From NCBI GenBank assembly GCA_030674155.1, contig CM060322.1, forward strand, positions 63,987,710-64,007,709: a DNA stretch of 20,000 bases. The letters run 5' to 3'. This DNA is from Stramonita haemastoma. Lineage: Eukaryota > Mollusca > Gastropoda > Neogastropoda > Muricidae. The position numbers and the translations under genes are program-made. A model generated the notes under the pieces. That model was not told where the DNA came from and searched no databases. It was given only the letters and a program-made list of their open reading frames with translations. Of this stretch, positions 1 through 9,275 are shown one piece after another (the stretch's first letter is position 1; every line of letters begins with the position of its first letter).

Positions 1-860
1 AGGGGGTTGTGTGGTGAAGAACAGTTGAAAAGCGATGTCTTCTAATTATACAGCTGTGTCGATCACCGCCTGAGGACAGAAGTGTGACAGTGGGCGTGTT
101 TGATGTCTACAGCCCCTTCCATGTATGTCCTCTCTGACAGGTTCTCTTTCCATCGTTTTCACAGAATACAACAGTGAAAGCTGTGGTTCTGACTCTCCTT
201 AATCTGTGGTCTGTTGAATTTTCAAGCCAGGTATCCTCTTGTCAGCAAATCAGTGGGTGATAAACGAGAAATGATGACGGCAAAAACCTTTCGCAAAAAG
301 TACATAGAAAATTAATGCTAAAACCTTCATGAAAGTCGTTGCCCATTGGTGACTGGGGAAAAACTGAGCGAGAGTCTTCATAGAAAGATCATTTAAAGCA
401 AAGAGAGAACAAGAGAGGAGCTGAGATTTACCCTTGTGCTACACCAGAACGGAAACATCATTTTGGGAAAAAAAAAAACACCACGAGTGTAAACACATTG
501 CGGTTTCCTGGGGTCACTACCTCATCCTTCACTGTAAACAATCAGACCCCACTTCAGAAACAGACGCTAAACCAACCACTACGCCGTAAACGGAATTATC
601 AGAGCAGAACGTGTACGATACCCCAACCTTTCGTGGCTTTCCTCAATACAAAAAATGGTAAGCACACCATATGCATCAATGAAACCCAACAATGGTGCCG
701 AACGTTAACTCTCTTCTTGCGTGAGAAAACTCATTCCCGGAAAAAAAGTAATGAACATAAAATGTTTGAATGCTTGAAAAACCAAAACAGTGCTTAGTCT
801 CCACATGGAAAACCTTACCAATACCTTAGAACACGGCCACGTTAACGCTCTGAGGTCCAA
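1..860. other. Non-repetitive sequence with no recognisable gene
   Basis: Moderately AT-rich and not low-complexity, apart from a short A run near 468-478. The only reading frame of note (498-797) begins inside ordinary sequence, has no protein-like composition and no family resemblance. It could hold promoter or upstream intron sequence for the exon at 945, but no TATA box or other core element could be supported. Confidence 0.4.
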
Positions 861-878
861 AACCCTTGAAAGCGGTTG

Positions 879-896
879 ACCTCTCTCTACCCCAGC
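879..896 (+). promoter_or_regulatory. Candidate 3' splice acceptor ahead of the start codon
   Basis: A pyrimidine tract, ACCTCTCTCTACCCCAG, ends at 895. It is the best acceptor-like site near the coding exon and lies 49 bases before the preferred ATG at 945. This fits a 5'UTR intron whose upstream non-coding exon is elsewhere. This is inference from motif and spacing only. Confidence 0.3.
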
Positions 897-944
897 TCAC
901 CCCTGGGGCGTCACTCTCGCACGTGACCTATGTTGCCTCCAATC

Positions 945-1298
945 ATGGCTGTGAACGGACCTCCAAACGGGGAGGTGGATCTCGACCTCCCTCTCTCCCC
1001 AGACTCTTCTTACTCCCCTCACCACGGAAAATCCTCTCCCCCGGAGTCCTACGACCCTACCACGGCGGTCCCGGTCTCCCCGGGCAAGAAGCGGGTTCGG
1101 ATCAGCGACTCCACCAGTGTGCGGGTGATCGAAGACCCTCCCCGACCTGCCCGAACGTCAGGTCCCCCCCACAAGACCTACTACCAGCAGTTCAACAGTG
1201 ACTTCCACGCCAGAAGGCAACAGGCTGAAGACTCCAGTCCTCAACCCCCAGGTCCTTCGCCTACTCTTCTCTGGAGACGGAAGACCCCGGGAGGAGGA
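945..1298 (+). CDS. Likely first coding exon of an unrecognised protein (partial)
   Basis: Open reading frame whose composition differs sharply from the rest of the window: many C or G third positions and a varied, protein-like residue mix. I do not recognise the protein. The product starts MAVNGPPNGEVDLDLP and continues as a Pro/Ser-rich, probably disordered region (about residues 10-45). A basic patch GKKRVRISDSTSVRVIED follows (about 46-63), then a more charged and aromatic stretch, KTYYQQFNSDFHARRQQ (about 77-93). The ATG at 945 is preferred over the in-frame ATG at 930 because it has A at -3 and G at +4; an in-frame TGA at 924 rules out anything further upstream. The 3' end is uncertain. 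Candidate donors are CAG|GTCC at 1252, GGA|GTAAGG at 1299 and GAG|GTGAGG at 1374. Beyond 1298 the sequence becomes GGA-rich and the translation Arg/Gly-rich, which suggests intron. No signal peptide or membrane segment is seen. The basic patch loosely recalls PP1-docking RVxF sites but lacks the aromatic residue, so no function is assigned. Confidence 0.5.
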
Positions 1299-1440
1299 GT
1301 AAGGGGGAGGATGGGGAGGAGGAGGAGGAGGGGCAGGAGTGCCGGTGGGTTGAGGGAGTACGTGAGGAGAGAGGTGAGGAGGAAGGGAGGAGTGCAGGGA
1401 GTGCCTGAGTATAGGGGAGGAGTGTCGGCCACGGTGGTGC
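1299..1440 (+). repeat. GGA-rich purine tract
   Basis: Imperfect GGA/GGAG repetition directly after the coding-like sequence, with almost no pyrimidines in its first half. It is probably intronic. It contains several GTGAGG-type donor-like strings, which makes the exon end hard to fix from sequence alone. Confidence 0.5.
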
Positions 1441-1484
1441 CCGTATGTGGGTGTTTTGTCACGTGTCGCTCTTCTGGCTTCTCG

Positions 1485-1737
1485 TCTGCTCTTGTCTGTC
1501 TGTCTGTCTTTGTCTCTCTGTCTTTGTTTCTGTGCTGCTGTCTCTTGTGTCTGTCCTTGTCTCTTTGGTGTTGGTTTGTCGTGTCTTTGTTTTCTGTGTT
1601 TTGTCGTGTATTGTGGGGTGTGGTTACTTTGTGTTCAGTGTGTTTAAGATATTTTTCCTATTTCTCTTTCTGTATCTGTGCCGTCTGTTAACCATTTCTG
1701 TTCAGTGTTCTTCTCTCTCTCTCTCTCTCTCTTCTCT

Positions 1738-1832
<95 letters not shown>

Positions 1833-1860
1833 CTCTCTTTTCTTCTTCTTTTCTTTCTTT
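1485..1860 (+). repeat. (TGTC)n grading into a long (CT)n microsatellite
   Basis: Degenerate TGTCTGTCTTTG sequence leads into an almost uninterrupted (CT)n run from about 1709 to 1838. The run is broken only by occasional TTCT steps at fairly regular intervals, and ends in TTCTTCTTTTC. Reading frames through it encode only Ser-Leu or Arg-Glu alternation and are artefacts. Confidence 0.9.
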
Positions 1861-1994
1861 TTGTTTTGTATTGCGTTGTGTTTGCGTCCCTGTTGTCGTG
1901 TCGAGGTTGTTTTGTATTACATCTGTTGATCTCATTATTCTTTCTGTAGCGATGGAATAAACCTTTATGTCGGTCATATTCAATGCTCCTTTCT

Positions 1995-2095
1995 TTTCTT
2001 ACTTTCCTCTTTCTCTTTCTCTCTCCTCTCTCTCTCTCTCTTCTCTTCTGTCGTTTGTTGTTTTTGTTTGTTTTTTTGTTTTTTTTTTTTTTTTG
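1995..2095 (+). repeat. Pyrimidine tract: (CT)n then a poly(T)-rich run
   Basis: TTTCTCTTTCTCTC and (TC)n at about 2010-2045 are followed by T-rich sequence with an uninterrupted T run near 2079-2094. No gene is seen here or in the T-rich sequence up to about 2260. Confidence 0.8.
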
Positions 2096-2261
2096 GCTTG
2101 GTGTGGTGTTTTGTAGTCATTTGTTGATGTGTGCTGTTTTTTACTCTTATTTTTTTAGTTATTATTGGTTTATAGGTTTTTTTTGGTTGTTGTATGTTCC
2201 TGATCGGCATTAAATGTAGTTAATTTGTTGTGTTGTCTTCGCTTGTCTTGTTATGTGTGTT

Positions 2262-2420
2262 GTATTATCATCATGATTATTATTGCTATCCTCATCATTT
2301 CCACCGTCGTCATCACCATGATTTATCACCATCATCACCGTCCCTCTTATCTCCCTCATCATCGTCATCAAAATCATCATCACCGTCCTCATCATCAACA
2401 TCATCAGTTCCATCTTCCTC
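2262..2420 (+). repeat. Imperfect (ATC)n trinucleotide tract
   Basis: Dominated by ATC/CAT triplets with frequent substitutions (ATCATCATGATTATTATTG, then CATCATCGTCATC). It is an older, decayed counterpart of the pure GAT tract at 4940, on the opposite strand. Confidence 0.8.
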
Positions 2421-2432
2421 GTAATTTTATTA

Positions 2433-2814
2433 TCTGTCTCGTCTTTTATGTTTTATTATTCTTATTTTCTTCCTCTTTTTCTCGCGTTCTTCTTCATCTA
2501 CGCCGTTATCACCTCTTTCTGTCATCTTATCTACTTCCCTTACTTCCTGAATAGTGTATTTAAAAGGTTACGAGGTTCAGCTTATGTACATTCTTACAAC
2601 TTGATGTTTCCTTGGGAGTTTTGGGGGTTGTTTTATCCACTGCGGGCCTGTACACCATCCGAAGAAGAAACGGAGTCTGCTTTGGTGTTTATCTTAAGGT
2701 CTGACGGTAAGGCATTTTAACCATAGTGCGCGTAATAGATCTGTCTGTTTAAAGGTTCTGTACCTCTTACATTCTGTTGTCATATTTGTTGGTGTTACAA
2801 ACTAAATGAGAAAC
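2433..2814. other. Non-coding sequence between ATC tract and LINE relic
   Basis: T-rich on the left, more mixed from 2580. No protein family, RNA gene or internal repetition could be recognised. It may be unrelated host sequence flanking the insertion. Confidence 0.4.
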
Positions 2815-3175
2815 AGTCTATCTATCTATCCATTTAACTATCCTGTAAACTGGCGACAGTGGGGAACCTCTGAAGACTTGACAACCAGTATGCTCCATTC
2901 CTCTCTCTGTTCTGCCTTTCTCAGGGTTTTGTTGAGTTCTAGGCCTGTCCATTCGCTGATGTTGTCCTCCATCTATTCCTTGGTCTGCCTCTTTTTCTTC
3001 CTCCTTGGACAGTGCCTCGCAGTATTGTTTTTGCAAGTCCTTTGATCTTTGTGGACATGCCCATACCATTTTAGTTACGTTTCTTTACGATTGATGGAAG
3101 GTTTTCGTAGGGCTCAAGGTTGCTGGATCATGGATTGTGTTATGCACGTCTTCGTTGCAACGAAAACGTGCATGG
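2815..3175 (-). pseudogene. Decayed 3' end of a non-LTR retrotransposon (RTE/BovB-like C-terminus)
   Basis: Read on the minus strand and allowing frame changes, the translation gives a family-typical C-terminal run. In order: CNEDVHNTIHDPAT (about 3160-3118), ENLPSIVKKRN (about 3105-3078), WYGHVHKDQR (about 3067-3038), PRRKKKRQTKE, a stop codon, MEDNISEWTGLELNKTLRKA, and finally EEWSILVVKSS. The WYGHV, basic linker and ISEWTGLEL blocks in this order are what I know from the post-reverse-transcriptase region of abundant invertebrate LINEs. A frameshift lies near 3075 and an in-frame stop interrupts the middle, so it is non-functional. Just past the end, at 2816-2832, the sequence is TCTATCTATCTATC on the plus strand, consistent with a short tandem 3' tail. 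Upstream reverse transcriptase and endonuclease domains are absent (5' truncation). The exact clade is uncertain. Confidence 0.75.
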
Positions 3176-3340
3176 GAAAGAGTAGGCTTTTCTGATTGAA
3201 GGTTTATTACTTCAAAGCTGATTCTTAATCTCGTTGATCTTGTCATCGCTCTTGATCTCATTGATAGTGTCTTTCTGCTGGCTGTTCTCTTTTTCCTGTA
3301 CCCTAGAGGGGTTGAAGTTGTGTTTAGGAAACTCATCGCA

Positions 3341-3342
<2 letters not shown>

Positions 3343-3396
<54 letters not shown>

Positions 3397-3560
3397 TGTG
3401 TGTGTTGTGTGTGTGTGTGTGTGTGTGTGTGTCTGTGTGTGTGTTTCTTGTTCTTGTTCTTGTTTTTGTTGTAGCTGTGGTTGTGTTTGTTGGTGTGGTG
3501 TGGTGTGTGTGTCTGTGTGTCTGTTGTCTGTGTGTCTGTGTGTGTCTGTGTGTGTGTGTG
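3343..3560 (+). repeat. (GT)n microsatellite with interruptions
   Basis: Two (GT)n blocks (3343-3448 and about 3496-3560) are separated by TTCTTGTTCTTG-type sequence and TGGTGTGG variants. Reading frames across it give only Cys-Val or His-Thr alternation. Confidence 0.9.
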
Positions 3561-3574
3561 AACAATGATTGCAT

Positions 3575-4230
3575 ATTGCATAATAATTTGTAATGTGCTG
3601 GGTCGTGATCGCATCAGAACTGTTTGTGTTTGTTGTTCCCGTTCGTGTTCAGTGATTCCTTCGAATTCATATTTGTGACGCTCCACCACATAATGAGACG
3701 GAGTGCACATGAGGTCAATTTTTAGTTATTGACATGTTATTAATGTGCAATAAAGTGGCTATCAAATCCAAAAAACAGATTGAAAATCGGACAATTCTGT
3801 GCAACATTATTACAAATTGAAATGATAGACTGCAGGATGTGACAAAATGAGAAACGGGCAAGTTTATTTTAGTAACAGGTTGTCAGAATGAGTGCTTTGG
3901 TATTTTCAAAACACATTTAAAAGCAAAAGGAATAAAAATGAAACCTTCTTATTTCATTATAAGATAAATAAATAGATCTAGTTTAATAATCAATCAAAAT
4001 CACAAAATTGACAACTTGACCCCCACCTGCTTTTAAAGGCTCCTAGCGCAAAATTGGGTAATGTGCTAAGCGACTCATTTCGTGGTGGAGCGCCACATTT
4101 TATCAATCTTTTATCATTATATCAGCTTTTGTCTCTCCTCTCTATCCTGCTGTCTTTATCTTTTATGTGCTGACATTTTGCTCATATATTTATTATCGCT
4201 CATTTCTTCTTCCTGCCAGCTGTTTCCTTT
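3575..4230. other. AT-rich non-repetitive stretch
   Basis: No gene, RNA or repeat family recognised. It is A/T-rich, particularly at 3720-4015, and becomes mixed near 4020. No internal duplication was seen. Confidence 0.4.
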
Positions 4231-4720
4231 TTATGCTGCCTCACCTTCTGTGACGTCCCCGTCCTGCTGTTCTCACGCCGCTCATCTCAATCTCCCCGCT
4301 ACAGCCATACCCAAATTAGTTATGTCTCATCCTCAGGGTCAGAAGTCCACAGGGAGCTCATCAATATTAAGACGCCATAGGGCCACCAGCCAGAGGGGCC
4401 TTGTACTTCTGCTGAGTCACTTTGGTGGTGTTCAGTGGTGCCTGTTCTGAGCTAACATACGCAGGACACCACCTACTAAGCCCCCTACTAACGACAGTAT
4501 TAGCTCAGTCGCGGAGCCAGACTGAGTGAGCCACCCACCTGAAGTGGCGACCACCACAACGTCCCTCCAACGACCGTCTCCCCGCGAACCTCCAACCCCA
4601 GAGGCTTTGACACAAAGTCACCACAGGCACAGAAGTGTATGGAGAAACCGAATGTGAGGTCACCATGAGACCAGAGCAACTGCGACAACCGAATCAGAGC
4701 CAATTTCTTAATTGTGTGAT
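4230..4720. repeat. GC-richer block, possible unclassified interspersed repeat
   Basis: This block differs in composition from its AT-rich left flank and the triplet repeats on its right. It contains a perfect 7-bp hairpin, CTCAGTC (4504-4510) and GACTGAG (4520-4526), around a 9-base loop. Neither strand gives a convincing protein: the plus frame ends at 4450 and the minus frame covers 4500-4853 without recognisable motifs. The compact, non-coding, hairpin-bearing form suggests a dispersed element, but only one copy is present, so this is a guess. Confidence 0.25.
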
Positions 4721-4864
4721 GATCAACGATAATGAAGATGACGTACGCGTAATGATGCTGCTGTGGAAATGCATATGCTTTGAGACTGCTTGAAAGGGTT
4801 GTAGGACGACAACGACGATGATGAGAAAGACGATGATGGTGATAAATATACAACCTTATTGTCC

Positions 4865-4865
<1 letters not shown>

Positions 4866-4933
<68 letters not shown>

Positions 4934-4939
4934 ACTGAA

Positions 4940-4988
<49 letters not shown>

Positions 4989-5013
4989 GTGATGATGATG
5001 GTGATGATGATGG

Positions 5014-5076
<63 letters not shown>
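4866..5076 (+). repeat. Compound (CTG)22 - (GAT)n microsatellite
   Basis: A pure tract of 22 CTG units runs from 4866 to 4931. After CTACTGAA, a GAT tract runs from 4940 to 5076. Inside it, three GGT triplets are spaced four triplets apart (GAT-GAT-GAT-GGT pattern, about 4987-5013). All frames stay open on both strands, giving homopolymers of Ala/Asp, Leu/Met, Ser and Ile. There is no sign of an exon around them, so these are most simply a consequence of triplet repetition. Confidence 0.95.
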
Positions 5077-5264
5077 CAAGTAGAAGGAGGAAGACGACGA
5101 AGACGATGATTGTGATGATTTCATTCTTGTGTGTGACTATTTTCAGCAGCGGAATGTGCACCGCTTTTGTTGTCATTGGCTCCGAGTGTGCCGGTGTTGC
5201 AACACACTAACATGAATAACTAACTGAACCCAGGGTAGCTTTGCAGCAAGGCAGTACAAACACA

Positions 5265-5472
5265 CATGCAATCACACATATGAAAGCACATCCATGCGTA
5301 CCTTCGCGTGTGGACGAACATACAGTCACACAGACATAGACACAAACAAACGTAGACACAGACGCACAGATACACAGACACACATACACACACAGATATA
5401 CCCGCGCGCACACACACATACACAAACTCAGACACAGACACACACAGACACACAGACACAGACACACAGCAC

Positions 5473-5561
<89 letters not shown>
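5265..5561 (+). repeat. (CA)n microsatellite with a long pure core
   Basis: Degenerate CACA/CAGACA sequence from 5265 leads to a pure (AC)n run at about 5474-5561, over 40 units. It ends abruptly at CCCCTTC. The flank at 5584-5735 is rich in ACAAACAGAC variants, suggesting decay of an older tetranucleotide tract. Confidence 0.95.
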
Positions 5562-5563
<2 letters not shown>

Positions 5564-5739
5564 CTTCAAAACAAAAACTAGCAAACGAAACAAAAAACAC
5601 CCCTAAACAAACACAGCATGCATAACAAAAATGGTAGAAAGCACAAAAAAAGCCCACATGTGTTTGTGTGCGCATGGGCAAGACAGATGAACATTCTGAC
5701 AGACGGACAAACGAACAGACAAACAGACACACAGATAAA

Positions 5740-6470
5740 AAAACAACCTGAATGCCAGGCATGACACAGCATGTCATCACAGCGGATACTAACGGCACCA
5801 TGGCACTCACTGCTAAAGCTACAACCTGGACCTACTGATTCCTCCTGCATTCCTCCCTCTTTCACTCCAGCCATCTACCAGCCGTGCTAGCAGGCTGCAG
5901 TAGAGAGTTACCTCACAAGCGATGTAGTACTAATGATACGTTGACGCTCCCTTTAATGTGTAGATGGATTTGTATTTTGTTTACGTTATGAGTTGGACAA
6001 AATAATGTATAAGTTGGGTTTTTTGTTATGTTTCCAATAAATCAAAACGTTGTTTTGTGAAACACTTGGGTTTTTGCGGGTTTTTTTTTAATAACTTTTT
6101 GTGCTTAAAGGCATATGTTGCCATTGAGACGATATCTTGTTTGGTTTTAAAGACTCAGATAATACCTTTTATAAAAAAAATACTGTTGTTGTACTCGAAT
6201 GTCTGTTTTCATAAGAAACATATGTTATATCACGCTTTTGCTATAAAGACCTGGATATTACTTTCTGGACAGACACATTCTTTTTTGTACTTGTACGTGC
6301 AGCTTCAGAAACCTTAAATAAAGGACAGGAAGATGAAAAAGATTATGTACGCTTGTGTTTGTTCCCTGGTGATTTGAGCATGTGTATTGTAGTTCAAAGG
6401 CTGTACCGAATGCAAAGAAACAAAGAAAGACTGTGTTTTGCTCGTAAGCAGAAAATTTTGCATGCGTACT
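5740..6470. other. Non-repetitive, T-rich sequence with no gene seen
   Basis: Contains AATAAA strings (for example near 6036 and 6316), but no reading frame with protein-like content precedes them. Long T/A runs at 6080 and 6173. No repeat family recognised. Confidence 0.35.
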
Positions 6471-6475
6471 TATGA

Positions 6476-6530
6476 TGGGAGAGGAGATGGGCGCCGCCTT
6501 CAATAAGCTGGCCCGTGGAGAAGTTGAGGT
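6476..6530 (+). mobile_element. Fragment of the 5S-type SINE, 3' module, plus orientation
   Basis: GAGGAGATGGGCGCCGCCTT and the following GGCCCGTGGAGAAGTTGAGG match the 3' modules of the SINE copies at 7530-7600 and 12270-12320. The 5' half with the 5S-like part is absent and the copy stops at GAGGT, where a 26-bp inverted-repeat arm begins. Confidence 0.65.
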
Positions 6531-6725
6531 CTCACATTAAGCGTACTTCTCCATTGTAAGGTAAAGGTAAATGTGTCCTATGTAAATGTCCTATTGACCT
6601 ATGTGGTCATAGGGGAGCGAGGTATCAGTGACCTCAGCTTCTCCAGGGGCCAGCATATTGAAGGCGGCGTCCATCTCCTCTTCCTCACCTTCTACCTAGC
6701 AATGCAGAAGTACGCCTAATGTGAG
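6531..6725. repeat. 195-bp segment bounded by 26-bp inverted repeats, carrying a minus-strand SINE tail
   Basis: Arm 1 (6531-6556) begins CTCACATTAAGCGTACTTCT; arm 2 (6700-6725), reverse-complemented, begins CTCACATTAGGCGTACTTCT. By eye they match at 24 of 26 positions. The interior holds a 5S-type SINE 3' module in minus orientation (about 6690 down to 6558). It includes GCTGGCCCCTGGAGAAGCTG and a TTTACC-type tail. A copy of the same module in plus orientation abuts arm 1 on the outside. Terminal inverted repeats around a short non-coding interior recall a MITE or foldback element, but an inverted duplication is equally possible. No target-site duplication could be defined. Confidence 0.55.
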
Positions 6726-6726
6726 T

Positions 6727-7340
6727 CAAACGTTATCATTAATTTTTACCAGTTGTTATTAGTACTGGTCGTGGTGGCTGTGGTAGTGATGGTAAGATGG
6801 TGGCTTCATGACTGATTCAGCTTTGGTAAGTATTGTATGCAGGTTTGAGAATAGCGATGTTGTCCTGATAAAAAAAACAACTGTGTAGTGTGGCCGATGT
6901 GACGGATGAGGTCTTGTGCATTACGCCTGCTGCTTCTCTTATTAAGTCTTTCCGCAACGTCAGGTAGGCACATGAATCACTGTCTGTGATCACTGGGGAA
7001 GAAAGAGAGTGTCTTGCCTGCCATACAGACAGTGTTTCTTGACTGCCAGTGCTGTAAGATCCATCAACATCACACAGCTCTGCTTTCTATCTGCAACTAC
7101 TTAGAAAAATGCCAAGGTCACGAGTTTGTGTAAAAACAATTGTATTATTGATGAGAATGTAGTGAAGGAAAACAAGTGCAGGTAACACTTACAACTTTTA
7201 CGGCTATAATACTTTCCTGTACATGTCAATATGTCTTCATGGCAGACTTGTTATTATCGACCTCTGAGGAAGCTTAAACTTTTAAAGCCCCAAACCCTGA
7301 CTTTCGTCTGGGCAGACACTAAGGGACAGGAGATGTTGGA
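6727..7340. other. Non-repetitive sequence, nothing recognised
   Basis: Mixed composition without open frames of note, RNA genes or repeated units. Confidence 0.35.
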
Positions 7341-7354
7341 GTCCTGGTTTGGAT

Positions 7355-7642
7355 GTGGTCTGGTTTCCATGGTCAGAGCATTGCTTTCCCCAAGCTGAGG
7401 TTAAGCAGCATCAAACGTGGCTACCAATTTGGATGGGTGACCGTTTGCGGCCTTGGCTTCAGTACAGTCTCCAGTCCGCCCAGCTGTAAATGGATACCTG
7501 CACTCTTTACGGTTAGGGAAGGTAAAGCAGTGAGGGAGAGGAGATGGGTGCTGCCCTCAAAATGCTGGCCCATAGAGAAGCTGAGGTCTGTCACGCCTCG
7601 CTACCCTACGACCACACAGGTTATGGGGCACTTTATCTTTCC
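7355..7642 (+). mobile_element. 5S rRNA-derived SINE, copy 1
   Basis: The head contains GTTAAGCAGCATC (7400-7412) and TTGGATGGGTGACCG (7429-7443). In spacing and order these correspond to the internal control region of eukaryotic 5S rRNA (box A and box C). This is a pseudogene-like head, not an intact 5S gene: the 5' third and the 3' terminal stem are missing or replaced. A middle module has GGCTTCAGTACAGTCTCC (7455-7472) and CAGCTGTAAATGGATACCTG (7481-7500). The 3' module, GAGGAGATGGGTGCTGCC onwards, ends at about 7640 with CACTTTATCTTTCC. The same order recurs at 12125-12372. It would be transcribed by RNA polymerase III from the 5S-type internal promoter and mobilised by a partner LINE. 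Several differences from copy 2 show that both have decayed. Confidence 0.75.
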
Positions 7643-7770
7643 TGGTTTCCTAGTGCGTATGTTGGAAGTTAAGGACTGAAAAACTTGCTTAAGAAGGGTT
7701 CTTCTCTGGAGACCTGTTGTTGTTAAGTTTCCTTCTACAACGAAAATCTCTTTCCACTCATCAATCTTTT

Positions 7771-7875
<105 letters not shown>

Positions 7876-8190
7876 TGCGTGCCTTGGGGCCACTATACAA
7901 AACATGTCTGGATCAGGGAGACGGTCGACATCATAGCATATATAACATTTTCATCCATTTTGCGTTCCCAGTTCTGCAAATACACAAAGTCCTTCAATGT
8001 CTTATAGTTATCATCATCCCCAGAGACAGAGAGACAGAAAGAGAAAAAAGCCATATGTGCTCCGCTTTTGGCGGGGCTGATTGGGCCAAGAACAGGTGTG
8101 GCTACAGTTAGATAGGCTAGGTGGCAGAATAGAGAGAAAGCAGACAGACAGTAGTACAGGAGGCGATTAGTTTAGGAAGCATGGTCCCAG

Positions 8191-8220
8191 CTGCTGCTGC
8201 TGCTGCTGCTGCTGCTGCAG
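8191..8220 (+). repeat. Short (CTG)n tract
   Basis: About nine CTG/GCT triplets followed by CAG. The flanking AGAGATGTGTATCTCTCCTG can fold into a small hairpin (GAGAT / ATCTC). No coding context is seen. Confidence 0.9.
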
Positions 8221-8324
8221 GAGAGATGTGTATCTCTCCTGGTTTGTTCCGCTATCACACCGCTTTGTATTGTGCCGGCATCCTTCAGACATTCTGTCTG
8301 CTTCATATCACTACACTGTGTGCA

Positions 8325-8455
8325 GATTGTCTTCCTTCTCTGTTTTTCTTCCTGTATAGACTGTCTTCCTTCCTTCCTCCTTGTAGACTGTCTTCCTTCC
8401 TCTGTAGACTGTCTTCCTTCCTCTGTCTTTCTTCCTTGTAGACTGCCTTCCTTCC
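8325..8455 (+). repeat. Minisatellite, TAGACTGTCTTCCTTCC unit
   Basis: The core TAGACTGTCTTCC starts at 8357, 8384 and 8405, and a TAGACTGCCTTCC variant at 8439, giving spacings of 27, 21 and 34. Length varies through the number of CTTC steps between cores. A related GATTGTCTTCC lies just upstream near 8326. Confidence 0.8.
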
Positions 8456-8548
8456 CGCTTCTTACTTTATATTAACTTCTTTCCTTATTTTCTGTTTCTC
8501 ATTCTTCTTCCTGTCTTCTTATCATCACAACATGATTTTTTTTCTTAG

Positions 8549-8637
8549 ATGGATGCCCTGATGAAAAAAGCAATTGCATTGCTTATTCAGTGTACCATCT
8601 GAGAATAAAAGTGTGAAATTGACTTTGAATTTGATGA
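8549..8637 (+). mobile_element. Possible LINE 3' terminus
   Basis: GATGCCCTGATG, an AATAAAAGTGTGAAATTGAC string and an ending of related short units (TTGACTTTGAATTTGATG) resemble the 3' ends of CR1/L2-like elements, which often finish with AATAAAGT and a short tandem tail. No coding portion is attached, so the assignment is weak. Confidence 0.35.
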
Positions 8638-8639
8638 GT

Positions 8640-8970
8640 CACAGACAATGGCATCTCAAGACAGACTAGGTTATTGGACGTACGCAGAGGTCAAATGAAT
8701 AAAATATTTGATTTCGAGTCCTATGAAGTTCTTCAGTCGCTGGTTCAGTTCCAATGGACAGTGCTTTGTATTTGATTAAAAAAAATCTTTATTTTTCCAA
8801 GAGTTACATGTAATGTTTAAGTTGTTTTTTTTAATTCGTTCCTATCTTGTAATGCAAACTTAACATTGTGCAAAAATCTACATCATAACATGGGGTACTT
8901 GTCTCGATATGAATGTAAGATGATGCTATAAAAATGGAATTATTGGACATACATACGGATGTACAGACAG
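8640..8970. other. AT-rich sequence, nothing recognised
   Basis: Several T and A runs; no gene or repeat family identified. Confidence 0.35.
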
Positions 8971-8973
8971 TCT

Positions 8974-9026
8974 AGAGAGAGAGAGACAGAGAGAGAGAGA
9001 CAGAGAGAGACAGAGCAAAAGAAACA
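8974..9026 (+). repeat. (GA)n with GACA variants
   Basis: AGAGAGAGAGACAGAGAGAG-type tract, followed at about 9040-9050 by a G run. Confidence 0.85.
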
Positions 9027-9082
9027 GAAAAACTGATGGAGGGGGGGGGGAGTGAGAGCGGGGCAGTTGCATGCGCAGCGGC

Positions 9083-9275
9083 GAGTGTGAGTGTGTGGTG
9101 TGGTGGTGAGTGTGTGAGCTGTGATGGCATGTGATGATCAATGTGTTGGTGTGTGTGTGTGTGTGGGTGTGTGTGGTGTGTGTGTGTGGTGTGTGTACAT
9201 GTGTGTTACATGTGTGTGTTACATGTGTGTGTATGTGTGGTGTGTACGCGCGCGCGCGGCGTGCGTGTGTATGAC
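9083..9275 (+). repeat. Imperfect (GT)n with an embedded (CG)n run
   Basis: Repeated GTGTGTGTTACATGT variants and a short alternating CG block (ACGCGCGCGCGCGG, about 9246-9259). Alternating purine-pyrimidine throughout. Confidence 0.85.

Noticed and set aside
866..1201. Alternative frame over the coding exon
   Set aside because: It overlaps the 945 frame but has a less protein-like composition, a poor start context and no continuation.
945..1298. PP1-docking protein, from the KKRVRI motif
   Set aside because: The RVxF motif needs F or W at the last position and here it is followed by I-S. One weak motif does not justify a name.
4859..5124. Poly-Ala/poly-Asp or poly-Ser protein
   Set aside because: Open frames are a direct result of CTG and GAT repetition, in all frames and on both strands. 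There is no flanking coding sequence or splice context.
5207..5810. Cys-Val-rich minus-strand frames suggesting a cysteine-rich secreted peptide
   Set aside because: The cysteines come from TGT codons of (GT)n. There is no signal peptide followed by a patterned cysteine framework.
6000..6330. Polyadenylation signal of a gene ending here
   Set aside because: AATAAA strings occur, but no coding sequence leads to them and the region is AT-rich, where such strings are expected by chance.
7400..7443. Functional 5S rRNA gene
   Set aside because: Only the internal promoter region resembles 5S rRNA; the outer stems are missing and the sequence runs into SINE modules also seen at 12125. It is a 5S-derived SINE.
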